Shown here: positions 1-5,284 of the stretch, in pieces | Layout: each line of letters opens with the position of its first letter | How positions within the stretch are numbered: the first letter of the stretch is position 1 | NCBI GenBank assembly: GCA_017613335.1 | Contig: JAGAEB010000128.1 | Coordinates: forward strand, 1 to 8,368 | Direction: 5' to 3' | DNA: 8,368 bases | Source of the DNA: Methanosarcinaceae archaeon | GTDB lineage: Archaea > Halobacteriota > Methanosarcinia > Methanosarcinales > Methanosarcinaceae | Notes under the pieces: generated by a model | Told to the model about the DNA's origin: nothing | Database searches by the model: none | The model's input: the letters and a program-made list of their open reading frames with translations, nothing else | Program-made: the position numbers and the translations under genes

Positions 1-115
1 CACAAAAAGAAAACAAAAAAACAGCAAAAAAACAGCAAAAAAACAGAACAGAAAAAACAACAGAAAAAACAACAGAAAAAACAACACAAAAAACAGAACA
101 GAAAACAGCAGACGA
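1..115. repeat. Thymine-free A-rich tandem repeat tract
   Basis: The first 115 bases of the plus strand contain no T. The word ACAG recurs at 21, 32 and 43 (11-bp spacing, unit ACAGCAAAAAA) and then at 48, 60 and 72, with ACAC at 84 (12-bp spacing, unit ACAGAAAAAACA). The tract lies downstream of the L11 terminator, so a minus-strand transcript would read it as U-rich. No open reading frame or RNA gene is recognisable in it. It resembles the repeats at 1994-2084, 3630-3792 and 4847-4976 in wording and strand polarity. Its left end is cut by the window edge. Confidence 0.75.
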
Positions 116-160
116 TACGGGCCGGAGAGATCCCGGCGGGCTGAGGACCGAAAGGAGACC

Positions 161-191
161 AAAAAAAAGGATGAATCTGAAAGATTCATCC
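161..191 (-). terminator. Hairpin plus T8 terminator after the L11 gene
   Basis: On the minus strand, 22 bases after the L11 stop codon, a perfect 10-bp stem (arm GGATGAATCT at 169-178, complementary arm at 182-191) with a 3-base loop is followed directly by eight T residues (A161-A168 on the plus strand). This has the form of a bacterial intrinsic terminator. Archaeal RNA polymerase terminates at T-tracts, and the hairpin is an addition that is not strictly required. It suggests that the L11 transcript ends here and does not run on into rpl1. Confidence 0.8.
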
Positions 192-212
192 GTTTCTGAT
201 CTGTTAACTGTT

Positions 213-698
213 TTACCATTCTTCGTTTGCGAGAATGTCGTCATAGTCGCCGTTGTCAACCTTTTTCTGGAAGTCGCGGGCGTCCATGCCTTCAACGGTC
301 ACACCGCAGGTCACGGCGGTACCGGTAACTTCTTTGATACCGGTCTTGAGTTCGTAGGCAAGAAGATCATCTTTCTTCATGCGTGCGATCTTGGCGGCCT
401 GCTGAACGGTAATGTTTCCGACTTTTTCGGTGTTCGGTCTGCCGGAACCTTTCTGGATGCCGGCTTCCTGCAGGACGAGAGCGGATGTCGGCGGGACACC
501 GACTTCGATCGTGACGTTCTTGTTGTCGTCGACGATGACTTTGATCGGAACCTGCATACCGTTGTAGTCTGCGGTTTTTTCGTTAATCTGGTCGATAACC
601 TGTTTGATATTGATGCCGAGAGGACCGAGTGCAGGGCCCAGCGGCGGTCCGGGAGTCGCTTTTCCTCCGGAAACTAATGCTTCAACAACACTTGTCAT
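213..698 (-). CDS. rpl11: Large-subunit ribosomal protein L11 (uL11)
   Basis: This 161-residue protein is a component of the 50S stalk base. In this family L11 binds the 23S rRNA GTPase-associated centre and helps recruit translation factors. The N-terminal motif GPPLGPALGPLGIN (about residues 17-30) is the family hallmark, and the C-terminal rRNA-binding half is complete (KTGIKEVTGTAVTCGVTVEG). The length fits archaeal L11, which is longer than bacterial L11 at the C-terminus. The ATG at 698 is preceded by GGTGAT at 702-707, three bases upstream, which matches the archaeal anti-Shine-Dalgarno. The gene follows spt5 as in most Euryarchaeota, but across a 202-bp gap, so it probably has its own promoter. 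A strong terminator follows it, and rpl1 is not seen within the 212 bases to the left. Identity is essentially certain. Confidence 0.97.
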   Translation of the reverse strand: MTSVVEALVSGGKATPGPPLGPALGPLGINIKQVIDQINEKTADYNGMQVPIKVIVDDNKNVTIEVGVPPTSALVLQEAGIQKGSGRPNTEKVGNITVQQAAKIARMKKDDLLAYELKTGIKEVTGTAVTCGVTVEGMDARDFQKKVDNGDYDDILANEEW

Positions 699-745
699 TA
701 AATCACCGAATTTGAATAGAGATTATATGAGGTAAATCGGATTCC

Positions 746-780
746 GTAATAAATGGATTCATTCATTTAAACTTTTCTCA
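746..780 (-). promoter_or_regulatory. Candidate promoter for rpl11
   Basis: Read on the minus strand, a purine-rich BRE-like stretch (TGAGAAAA, 780-773) runs into GTTTAAATG (772-764), a fair archaeal TATA box, which would place the start of transcription near 742. A second AT-rich box, TTTATTAC, lies at 753-746 and would give a start near 720. Either leaves a short leader carrying the GGTGAT ribosome binding site. The call rests on motif shape alone. Confidence 0.4.
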
Positions 781-872
781 GCAGTACGGCCGGATATGAC
801 TGCCGGAAAATATCCCGGCAGAAAATCCCGAAAAGTCAGGATGTCACAAGAATTCATAACAAAGGCATTCTG

Positions 873-906
873 ATGATCCGGAAAGATCATTCTCGAATGA
901 TCATTC
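873..906. repeat. Cluster of overlapping inverted repeats at the spt5 3' end
   Basis: Three overlapping dyads occupy 34 bases: ATGATC/GATCAT (873-878 and 885-890, 6-base loop), GATCATTC/GAATGATC (885-892 and 895-902, 2-base spacer) and the 12-base palindrome GAATGATCATTC (895-906). They span the spt5 stop codon and its immediate downstream region. No T-tract follows on the minus strand, so this is not a typical terminator. It could be a processing site, a weak terminator or a protein-binding palindrome. The rest of the spt5-rpl11 gap (about 700-872) holds only the candidate promoter. Confidence 0.45.
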
Positions 907-1389
907 TTCTCTTTTGACGATACGGACGATATCACTGCGGATGGTGATCGGGATCGGGACGACTGCATCAAACAGTTCGACAGTGATCTCTTCGCCGTGC
1001 TGACCGGAGCCCAGCCTTTTGACACGGGCGGTCTCGCCTTTGAACGGTCCGGAAGTGATCTCGATAACAGAGCCTTCCGTGATTCCGACGGCGACCGGTT
1101 TGGGTTTCAGGAAATGTTCAATCTCACTGACCGATGAACAGCCGTTCAGCATGGACTTTGCATACGGAACGTTTTCGATCAGCGTATCAACGACATCCTG
1201 TCCGACAGCTTCCACGAGAATATAGCCTTTCAGTTCTTCAGGAGCCAGAATGGCGCGGACATCCAGTTTTTTTTCGTGACCGCTGTTGTAGTTTATGCAG
1301 AACTGGGCCATCTTCTTGGCGACGGCCTGTTCCTTGTTATTGGTGGTCGTCACGATGTAGATGTCGGCCTCCCCATTTTCAGGTTCCAT
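901..1389 (-). CDS. spt5: Transcription elongation factor Spt5 (archaeal NusG)
   Basis: This 162-residue protein is the archaeal Spt5/NusG homologue. In this family it binds the RNA polymerase clamp, usually with Spt4, and raises processivity. The NGN domain spans about residues 9-93 (starts IYIVTTTNNKEQAVAKKMAQ, with the conserved GYILVEA at 55-61). A KOW domain follows at about 100-160 (GSVIEITSGPFKGETARV, 106-123). The two-domain architecture is the standard archaeal one, without the extra KOW repeats of eukaryotic Spt5. The ATG at 1389 lies 4 bases after the secE stop codon, and a GGTG in the last secE codons serves as a likely ribosome binding site, so the two genes are translationally coupled. 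The TGA stop is at 903-901. Confidence 0.96.
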   Translation of the reverse strand: MEPENGEADIYIVTTTNNKEQAVAKKMAQFCINYNSGHEKKLDVRAILAPEELKGYILVEAVGQDVVDTLIENVPYAKSMLNGCSSVSEIEHFLKPKPVAVGITEGSVIEITSGPFKGETARVKRLGSGQHGEEITVELFDAVVPIPITIRSDIVRIVKREE

Positions 1390-1393
1390 GGTA

Positions 1394-1624
1394 TTACACC
1401 ATCTTCGGCAGAATATCCATTACAAAATAGACAAAGAAACCGAAAAGACCGATCGCGATGATACCGGCTGCGGCAACTTTTGCGATCATGAAGAACTCTT
1501 TGCGGGTCGGCTTTCTGGCCAGTTTGAGAACACGCAGATAGGATCTGATCTCAGGACCGATGTTCTGCACGCCCTCTTTCAGGTCACCAGTGTTAATTTT
1601 TGTTGTATTGCCTTCTTCTGACAA
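1394..1624 (-). CDS. secE: Preprotein translocase subunit SecE (Sec61 gamma)
   Basis: This is the small single-span subunit of the SecYEG/Sec61 channel in the cytoplasmic membrane. The amphipathic helix and signature region EIRSYLRVLKLARKPTRKEF (about residues 25-44) are followed by one transmembrane helix (about 47-69, AAAGIIAIGLFGFFVYFVM). I place the start at the TTG at 1624, giving 76 residues. GGAAGTGAT at 1637-1629 is a near match to the archaeal ribosome binding site and sits 4 bases before this TTG, the same arrangement as in rpl11 (GGTGAT, 3 bases). The alternative GTG at 1633 adds three residues but lies inside that site. The gene heads a tight secE-spt5 unit, as in most Euryarchaeota, but is separated from ftsZ by about 500 bp. 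Confidence 0.93.
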   Translation of the reverse strand: MSEEGNTTKINTGDLKEGVQNIGPEIRSYLRVLKLARKPTRKEFFMIAKVAAAGIIAIGLFGFFVYFVMDILPKMV

Positions 1625-1639
1625 AATAATCACTTCCTT

Positions 1640-1993
1640 CGGATCCGAATAAACCTGCCTTCGCGCCCCGATTCAGCATTTCGGGATGCAGAGGCATCCG
1701 TACAGCGCGGAAAGATCGTCCGGCCGCACGGCATAACTGTTTTCAAAGATAATCCGGTCAGGCGGTTTTCCGCATACGGCGGAGATCCCGGGGCCGGAAT
1801 GATCAGGCACTTTTCATGAAATTGTGCTGAGAAGCGTCGACAGGATGTGAGCATCACAGCTGTCCGGCATAAAATCATAAAAAAGTATGCCATATGAAAC
1901 AGATAATCATAGAAATAGTTTTCGATTTTCCGGATACCCGGAAGATCAGAAAATCAGGACAGGACAGAGGAAAAAAGGAATAAAAACAACGGC
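1640..1993 (-). other. Non-coding gap upstream of secE, with a candidate promoter
   Basis: Between ftsZ and secE I see no convincing gene. An 87-codon open frame on the minus strand (1634-1893) has no recognisable domain and an odd composition rich in Arg and Cys. Near 1887-1864 the minus strand reads ACTTTTTTATGATTTTATGC, an AT-rich box that could be the secE-spt5 promoter, with transcription starting near 1850 and a leader of about 220 bases. That leader is noticeably GC-rich (about 1660-1800) and contains a short hairpin (GGATGC/GCATCC around 1683-1698). Whether the leader is structured or regulatory cannot be decided from one sequence. Confidence 0.35.
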
Positions 1994-2084
1994 ACAGAAT
2001 CAGAAAGAAGCAGAATAAGGAAGGGTTCAGAAAAAATTATGAAAAACAGAATCAGAAAAACAAATTATGAAAAAAGCAGAATAA
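1994..2084. repeat. A-rich degenerate repeats downstream of ftsZ
   Basis: Words recur at irregular spacing: ACAGAATCAGAAA at 1994 and 2046, AGCAGAATAA at 2009 and 2075, and AAATTATGAAAAA at 2034 and 2062 (28-bp spacing). The tract is A/G-rich on the plus strand, so the minus strand downstream of the ftsZ hairpin is T-rich, which may assist termination. No gene is visible in it. Confidence 0.6.
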
Positions 2085-2114
2085 ATATATCCGGAATCGG
2101 TCTTCCGGATATAT
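2071..2114 (-). terminator. Hairpin plus T-rich terminator after ftsZ
   Basis: A perfect 12-bp stem (ATATATCCGGAA at 2085-2096 pairing with TTCCGGATATAT at 2103-2114) encloses a 6-base loop 22 bases beyond the ftsZ stop. On the minus strand it is followed by TTTATTCTGCTTTTTT, ending at about 2071. The double in-frame stop TGA-GTC-TGA at the ftsZ end and this structure make a clear transcript end that separates ftsZ from secE. Confidence 0.75.
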
Positions 2115-2136
2115 CTGCCGGCTTTCATTTTCAGAC

Positions 2137-3231
2137 TCAGACGAAATCGATGCCGTATCTCGTTGAGACGTTCGGAGAACCGCCCTGGCCGTAGATCTGT
2201 GATGAGCGGACACCGGTGACGATGATCATGGTGCGGATCTTGTTCTCGAGGGACGGGTCGATGCGCGCACCCCAGATGAGGCGGGCGTTGGGATCGATCC
2301 TGTTGTGGACTTCCTGAACGACGATCTGAGCTTCTTCGATGGTCATGTCGGGACCGCCGATAACGTTGACGAGAGCAGACGTCGCACCGGAGATGTCGAC
2401 TTCAAGGAGCGGGCTTCTGAGAGCTTTCTGGATGGAGTCGATGGCCTTGTTTTCGCCTTCCGCTTCGCCGAGACCGATCATGGCAACACCGCCGTTCTGC
2501 ATGATCGTGCGGATATCTGCGAAGTCGACGTTGACGATACCGTCTTCAGTAATGGATTCGGCGATGCCTTTGACAGCGCGGGTCAGGACTTCGTCGCAGA
2601 CTTTGAAGGCGGCCTGCATCGGCAGTTTCGGGACCATTTCGATCAGACGGTCGTTCGGAATGACGATGACGGTGTCGGCGACCGTGCGCAGTCTTTCAAG
2701 ACCGGCTTCTGCATTCGATCTCCTGACATTTCCTTCGCCGGAGAACGGCAGTGTGACGACGGCGATCGTGAGCGCATCGGCGGCGCGGGCGGCTTCGGCA
2801 ACGACCGGCGCGGATCCGGTACCGGTTCCGCCGCCGAGACCGGCTGTCACGAAGACCATGTCGGCGCCTTCGACGACGTGTCTGATATCATCAACGCTTT
2901 CGAGGGCTGCATCTTCGCCGACCTGCGGGAGACTGCCTGCGCCGAGACCTCTTGTTTTTTTGCGGCCGATCAGGAGCTTGTTTTTAGTCTTGATCTTAAG
3001 AAGGTGCTGAGCATCCGTGTTTAAAGCAAAAAGTTCGGTTCCTTTGATGCCTTCTTCAAGCATGCGCTGGATACTGTTGGAACCGCCGCCGCCGCATCCG
3101 ATAACTTTGATATGTGTCTGCAGCTGACTAATAATGTCTTCCAGTTCTTTGTTATAATCGTCTCCGGCATCATCATAATCCGGCCGGACATCATCAGTGT
3201 GGCGAAGGGCATCTTCTACAAGGGAATTCAT
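2137..3231 (-). CDS. ftsZ1: Cell division GTPase FtsZ (archaeal FtsZ1 type)
   Basis: This 364-residue tubulin-family GTPase polymerises into the division ring at midcell. After a variable acidic N-terminus (about residues 1-38), the nucleotide-binding fold begins with IKVIGCGGGGSNS (41-53). NTDAQHL is at 71-77, and the tubulin signature GGGTGTGSAP is at 133-142. IPNDRL is at 191-196, and the T7 synergy loop NVDFADI is at 234-240 with its catalytic acidic residues (D236 and D239). The C-terminal activation domain (about 245-345) is complete. IGRKKTRGLGAGSLPQ (88-103) and position next to secE-spt5 favour the FtsZ1 paralogue over FtsZ2. In haloarchaea FtsZ1 acts as a scaffold for FtsZ2. The ATG at 3231 has TGAGGT 6-7 bases upstream. 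The gene stands alone, with a terminator after it. Confidence 0.96.
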   Translation of the reverse strand: MNSLVEDALRHTDDVRPDYDDAGDDYNKELEDIISQLQTHIKVIGCGGGGSNSIQRMLEEGIKGTELFALNTDAQHLLKIKTKNKLLIGRKKTRGLGAGSLPQVGEDAALESVDDIRHVVEGADMVFVTAGLGGGTGTGSAPVVAEAARAADALTIAVVTLPFSGEGNVRRSNAEAGLERLRTVADTVIVIPNDRLIEMVPKLPMQAAFKVCDEVLTRAVKGIAESITEDGIVNVDFADIRTIMQNGGVAMIGLGEAEGENKAIDSIQKALRSPLLEVDISGATSALVNVIGGPDMTIEEAQIVVQEVHNRIDPNARLIWGARIDPSLENKIRTMIIVTGVRSSQIYGQGGSPNVSTRYGIDFV

Positions 3232-3381
3232 TTTTGAACCTCAGATAATAATCAGATAAATCAGTGAATGATGCTCAGACAGGAACAGACAGGCCGTCCG
3301 GACAGGCGGGCGGCCGATCCGGAGATCCGTAAAGCAGAATCCTGCACAGCATCCGTTAAAGATATCAGGATATCACTTTTA

Positions 3382-3393
3382 CAATATATATCG
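3382..3393 (-). promoter_or_regulatory. Candidate ftsZ promoter (TATA box)
   Basis: On the minus strand CGATATATATTG follows an A-rich BRE-like stretch (CAAAAAA, about 3400-3394). Transcription would start near 3360, leaving a leader of about 130 bases before the ftsZ ATG. The leader holds a GC-rich stretch around 3290-3335. The position suits ftsZ and no gene intervenes, but the call is by motif only. Confidence 0.5.
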
Positions 3394-3436
3394 TTTTTTG
3401 TCGAAACGGTTTTAGTTTGGATTAGTTACAGACAGC

Positions 3437-3448
3437 AACTATATAAGG
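3437..3448 (+). promoter_or_regulatory. Candidate promoter for the agmatinase gene (TATA box)
   Basis: AACTATATAAGG is a good archaeal TATA box on the plus strand in the most AT-rich part of the ftsZ-agmatinase gap. It would start transcription near 3470 and give an unusually long leader of about 430 bases containing the repeat block at 3630-3792. No better box is visible closer to the agmatinase start, so either the leader is long or the promoter is atypical. Confidence 0.4.
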
Positions 3449-3629
3449 ATATTTTAATGTTTGTTTGTGAATAAAATAATTCAGACCATAGTCCGATCCG
3501 GATTGACGGACAGAATGGGGTATTTCGACAGTAAGTAACTGTTTCAGAATATATGACTGATCTCAGCTTACAGGCGGAATCGTCCCGTACGTCTGCCGGG
3601 CGACGGGATGAGAGACGAAAACAGGACAG

Positions 3630-3792
3630 CTGAAAACAGGAAAACTCAAAAAACGACAACAGGAGACATGAAAGATTAAAAACATCAACTGGAAGCATGA
3701 AAGCTCAAAAAACGACAACCGGAAATATGAAAGCTCAAAAAAACAACCGGAACATGAAAGCTTAAACAGGACAGCCGGAAACATGAAAGCTG
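3630..3792. repeat. Five degenerate 27-30 bp repeats with an ATGAAAG core
   Basis: ATGAAAG occurs at 3668, 3697, 3727, 3754 and 3783 (spacings 29, 30, 27, 29). It is accompanied by CTCAAAAAACGACAAC (exact at 3645 and 3704, 59 bp apart) and by variants of CAACCGGAAAC before each ATG. The block lies in the presumed agmatinase leader. A sixth copy of the core sits at 3874, just before the agmatinase start, and could be mistaken for its start codon. The remaining gap (3480-3630) shows a short dyad ACAGT/ACTGT near 3526 and nothing else that I recognise. The frames through the block do not give a convincing protein. Confidence 0.7.
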
Positions 3793-3900
3793 AAACACCG
3801 GCCGCTGAAACGGACCGGGTAAACGATAAGTAAAAGAAACGCGTCAGTTGGAAAGAAATCCTGTCCGTCCGACATGAAAGACAGAACCGGGGAGAAGATC

Positions 3901-4806
3901 GTGTTTTCATTACCTTCGTTTTATGATGCCGTCTATGAGTATGAAGACGCAGAGTATGTTATTTTCGGCGTCCCGTTTGACTGTACATCTTCGTACAGAG
4001 CCGGAAGCCGCTGGGCGCCTGACGAAATGAGAAAAGCCTGCATGAATTTTGAAACATATGACTACTACCACAGATCCGACATGACCGACATTCTTGTCCA
4101 CGATGCCGGAAATATGGATACGCCGGTATCTGCTGACGATATGCTCAGCGAACTTTATGAGGAAGTCGCCGGGCTTCTTGATGACGGAAAATTCCCGATC
4201 ATGCTCGGCGGCGAACATTCCCTTTCTTATGCGCCTGTCAAAGCCTGCAGAGATTATTATGAAAGGAAGGACAGGGAAGAAGGCAAAGATCCGGAAGGGA
4301 TCACTTTCCTCGTTCTGGATGCGCATCTGGACATGAGGACCGATTTCAGAGGTGTCAAATACAACCACGCCTGTGTTTCCAGACACATCATCGAAGAAGT
4401 CACGCCGAAATATGTGACGATCGGTGTCAGAAGCGGTCCGGAAGAAGAATGGGACTACATGGAAGAACACGGCATACCGTTCTATACTTCTGACGATGTC
4501 GATGAAAGAGGAATCAAAGAGATCATCAAAGAAGTTTCAGAAAAGATCGAAGGAGACAGGATCTACCTTTCTCTTGATATGGATGTCATTGATCCGGCCT
4601 ACTGCGCCGGCCTCGGAACGCCGGAGCCTTTCGGCCTGTCTCCGAGAGAAGTCAGGGAGGTATTGAGGGTGTTTGCACCGAAAACGATCGGATTCGACAT
4701 CGTAGAGATCGCGCCGGAATATGATTTCGGAAATTCCGCGCTTCTTGCAACGAAACTCATGCGTGAATTTATCTTTGCAAGGGAAGCAGGAAGAAAAAAA
4801 GCATAA
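3901..4806 (+). CDS. speB: Agmatinase (ureohydrolase/arginase family)
   Basis: The protein belongs to the dinuclear-manganese ureohydrolase family. In archaea it most likely hydrolyses agmatine to putrescine and urea in cytosolic polyamine synthesis. From a GTG start at 3901 it has 301 residues and the metal-ligand motifs are intact: GGEHS (103-107, His106), DAHLD (140-144), SLDMDVIDP (224-232) and the late acidic motif FDIVEIAPEYD. I prefer GTG 3901 over ATG 3874 because GGGGAG lies six bases before it, the protein then opens like archaeal homologues (MFSLPSFYDAV...YVIFGVPFD), and ATG 3874 falls in a copy of the upstream spacer repeat and has no ribosome binding site. The gene is divergent from ftsZ and separated from the next gene by a tandem repeat. 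aIF5A, a frequent neighbour of agmatinase in archaea, is not adjacent. Other ureohydrolases cannot be fully excluded on sequence alone. Confidence 0.9.
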   Translation: MFSLPSFYDAVYEYEDAEYVIFGVPFDCTSSYRAGSRWAPDEMRKACMNFETYDYYHRSDMTDILVHDAGNMDTPVSADDMLSELYEEVAGLLDDGKFPIMLGGEHSLSYAPVKACRDYYERKDREEGKDPEGITFLVLDAHLDMRTDFRGVKYNHACVSRHIIEEVTPKYVTIGVRSGPEEEWDYMEEHGIPFYTSDDVDERGIKEIIKEVSEKIEGDRIYLSLDMDVIDPAYCAGLGTPEPFGLSPREVREVLRVFAPKTIGFDIVEIAPEYDFGNSALLATKLMREFIFAREAGRKKA

Positions 4807-4846
4807 AACAAGGCGACAGAAGATCAGCAGACAACAAAAGAAAACG

Positions 4847-4980
4847 ATCGACAGAAGAAAACAATCAACAGAAGAACAGCCGACAACAGAAAAAAATCAA
4901 CAGAAGAACAGCTGACAACAGAAAACAATCAACAGAAGAACAGCTGACAACAGAAAACAATCAACAGAAGAACAGTCAAT
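4847..4980. repeat. 32-bp tandem repeat between agmatinase and HMA genes
   Basis: Units begin at 4863, 4895, 4927 and 4959, exactly 32 bp apart. Units 2 and 3 are identical, unit 1 differs slightly and unit 4 is cut off. Each unit is two related 16-bp halves: AATCAACAGAAGAACA, then one beginning GCTGACAACAG. A degenerate half-unit precedes at 4847 and vaguer similarity extends back to about 4813. The block is almost T-free and fills the whole gap before the HMA gene, including its likely leader. The local open frame is a by-product of the composition. Confidence 0.85.
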
Positions 4981-5009
4981 ATAAGAAAAGCACGGAACAG
5001 AGGAATATC

Positions 5010-5213
5010 ATGAAAACAGAAACGATTCAGATAGAGGGCATGGCCTGTGAAAAATGCAGAGAAAAAGTCAGAAAATCGATCATGTCTGTTGACGGCAGCA
5101 TTTCAGCGGACGTGTCCCTTGAAAAGAAAGCCGCGGTCGTTGAATACGACCCGGAGAAAACGGATACGGAAAAGATCAGGGAATCTGTCAGGAAAGCCGG
5201 TTTCAAAGCCTGA
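5010..5213 (+). CDS. Small heavy-metal-binding (HMA) protein, CopZ-like
   Basis: A 67-residue single HMA domain. The metal-binding loop GMACEKC (residues 10-16, Cys13 and Cys16) follows the first beta strand (ETIQIE), and the rest matches the fold: helix CREKVRKSIMSVDG, strand SADVSLEKKAAVVEYDPEKT, then helix EKIRESVRKAGF. Such free-standing domains usually carry Cu(I) to a P-type ATPase or a regulator, although other soft metals are possible. The ATG at 5010 is preceded by AGAGGA. No copper ATPase or metal regulator lies in the window, so its partner is unknown. The gene follows a 32-bp tandem repeat, ends with an intrinsic-type terminator and is convergent with the FilR1 regulator. Confidence 0.88.
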   Translation: MKTETIQIEGMACEKCREKVRKSIMSVDGSISADVSLEKKAAVVEYDPEKTDTEKIRESVRKAGFKA

Positions 5214-5225
5214 CGGGATGATCCG

Positions 5226-5255
5226 GGGTCGGCAAAGCCGACCCATTCTTTTTTT
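5226..5255 (+). terminator. Hairpin plus T-tract terminator after the HMA gene
   Basis: A perfect 8-bp GC-rich stem (GGGTCGGC at 5226-5233, GCCGACCC at 5237-5244) with loop AAA is followed by ATTC and seven T residues (5249-5255). It begins 12 bases after the HMA stop codon. On the minus strand no T-tract follows the hairpin, so it is unlikely to end the converging regulator transcript. Confidence 0.85.
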
Positions 5256-5284
5256 CAGGATGCCGGCCGAAGTCGTCATCGCCT

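Noticed and set aside
171..677. 168-codon open frame antisense to the L11 gene
   Set aside because: It mirrors a complete, highly conserved ribosomal protein gene on the minus strand and has no recognisable domain.
1634..1893. 87-codon minus-strand frame between ftsZ and secE
   Set aside because: The composition is atypical (many Arg, Cys and Pro), there is no clear ribosome binding site and no domain. It ends inside the secE ribosome binding region, so it is treated as non-coding.
2305..3024. 239- and 223-codon open frames antisense to ftsZ
   Set aside because: They are explained by the codon composition of ftsZ on the other strand. There is no family resemblance, and ftsZ motifs cover the same bases.
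3268..3474. 68-codon plus-strand frame in the ftsZ-agmatinase gap
   Set aside because: It crosses both candidate TATA boxes and has no recognisable motif or ribosome binding site.
4721..4915. 64-codon frame running from the agmatinase end into the 32-bp repeats
   Set aside because: Its Lys/Gln-rich sequence simply reflects the T-free repeat composition.
4813..4980. Possible CRISPR array
   Set aside because: The units are directly abutting and similar over their whole length. There are no unique spacers and no cas genes nearby.
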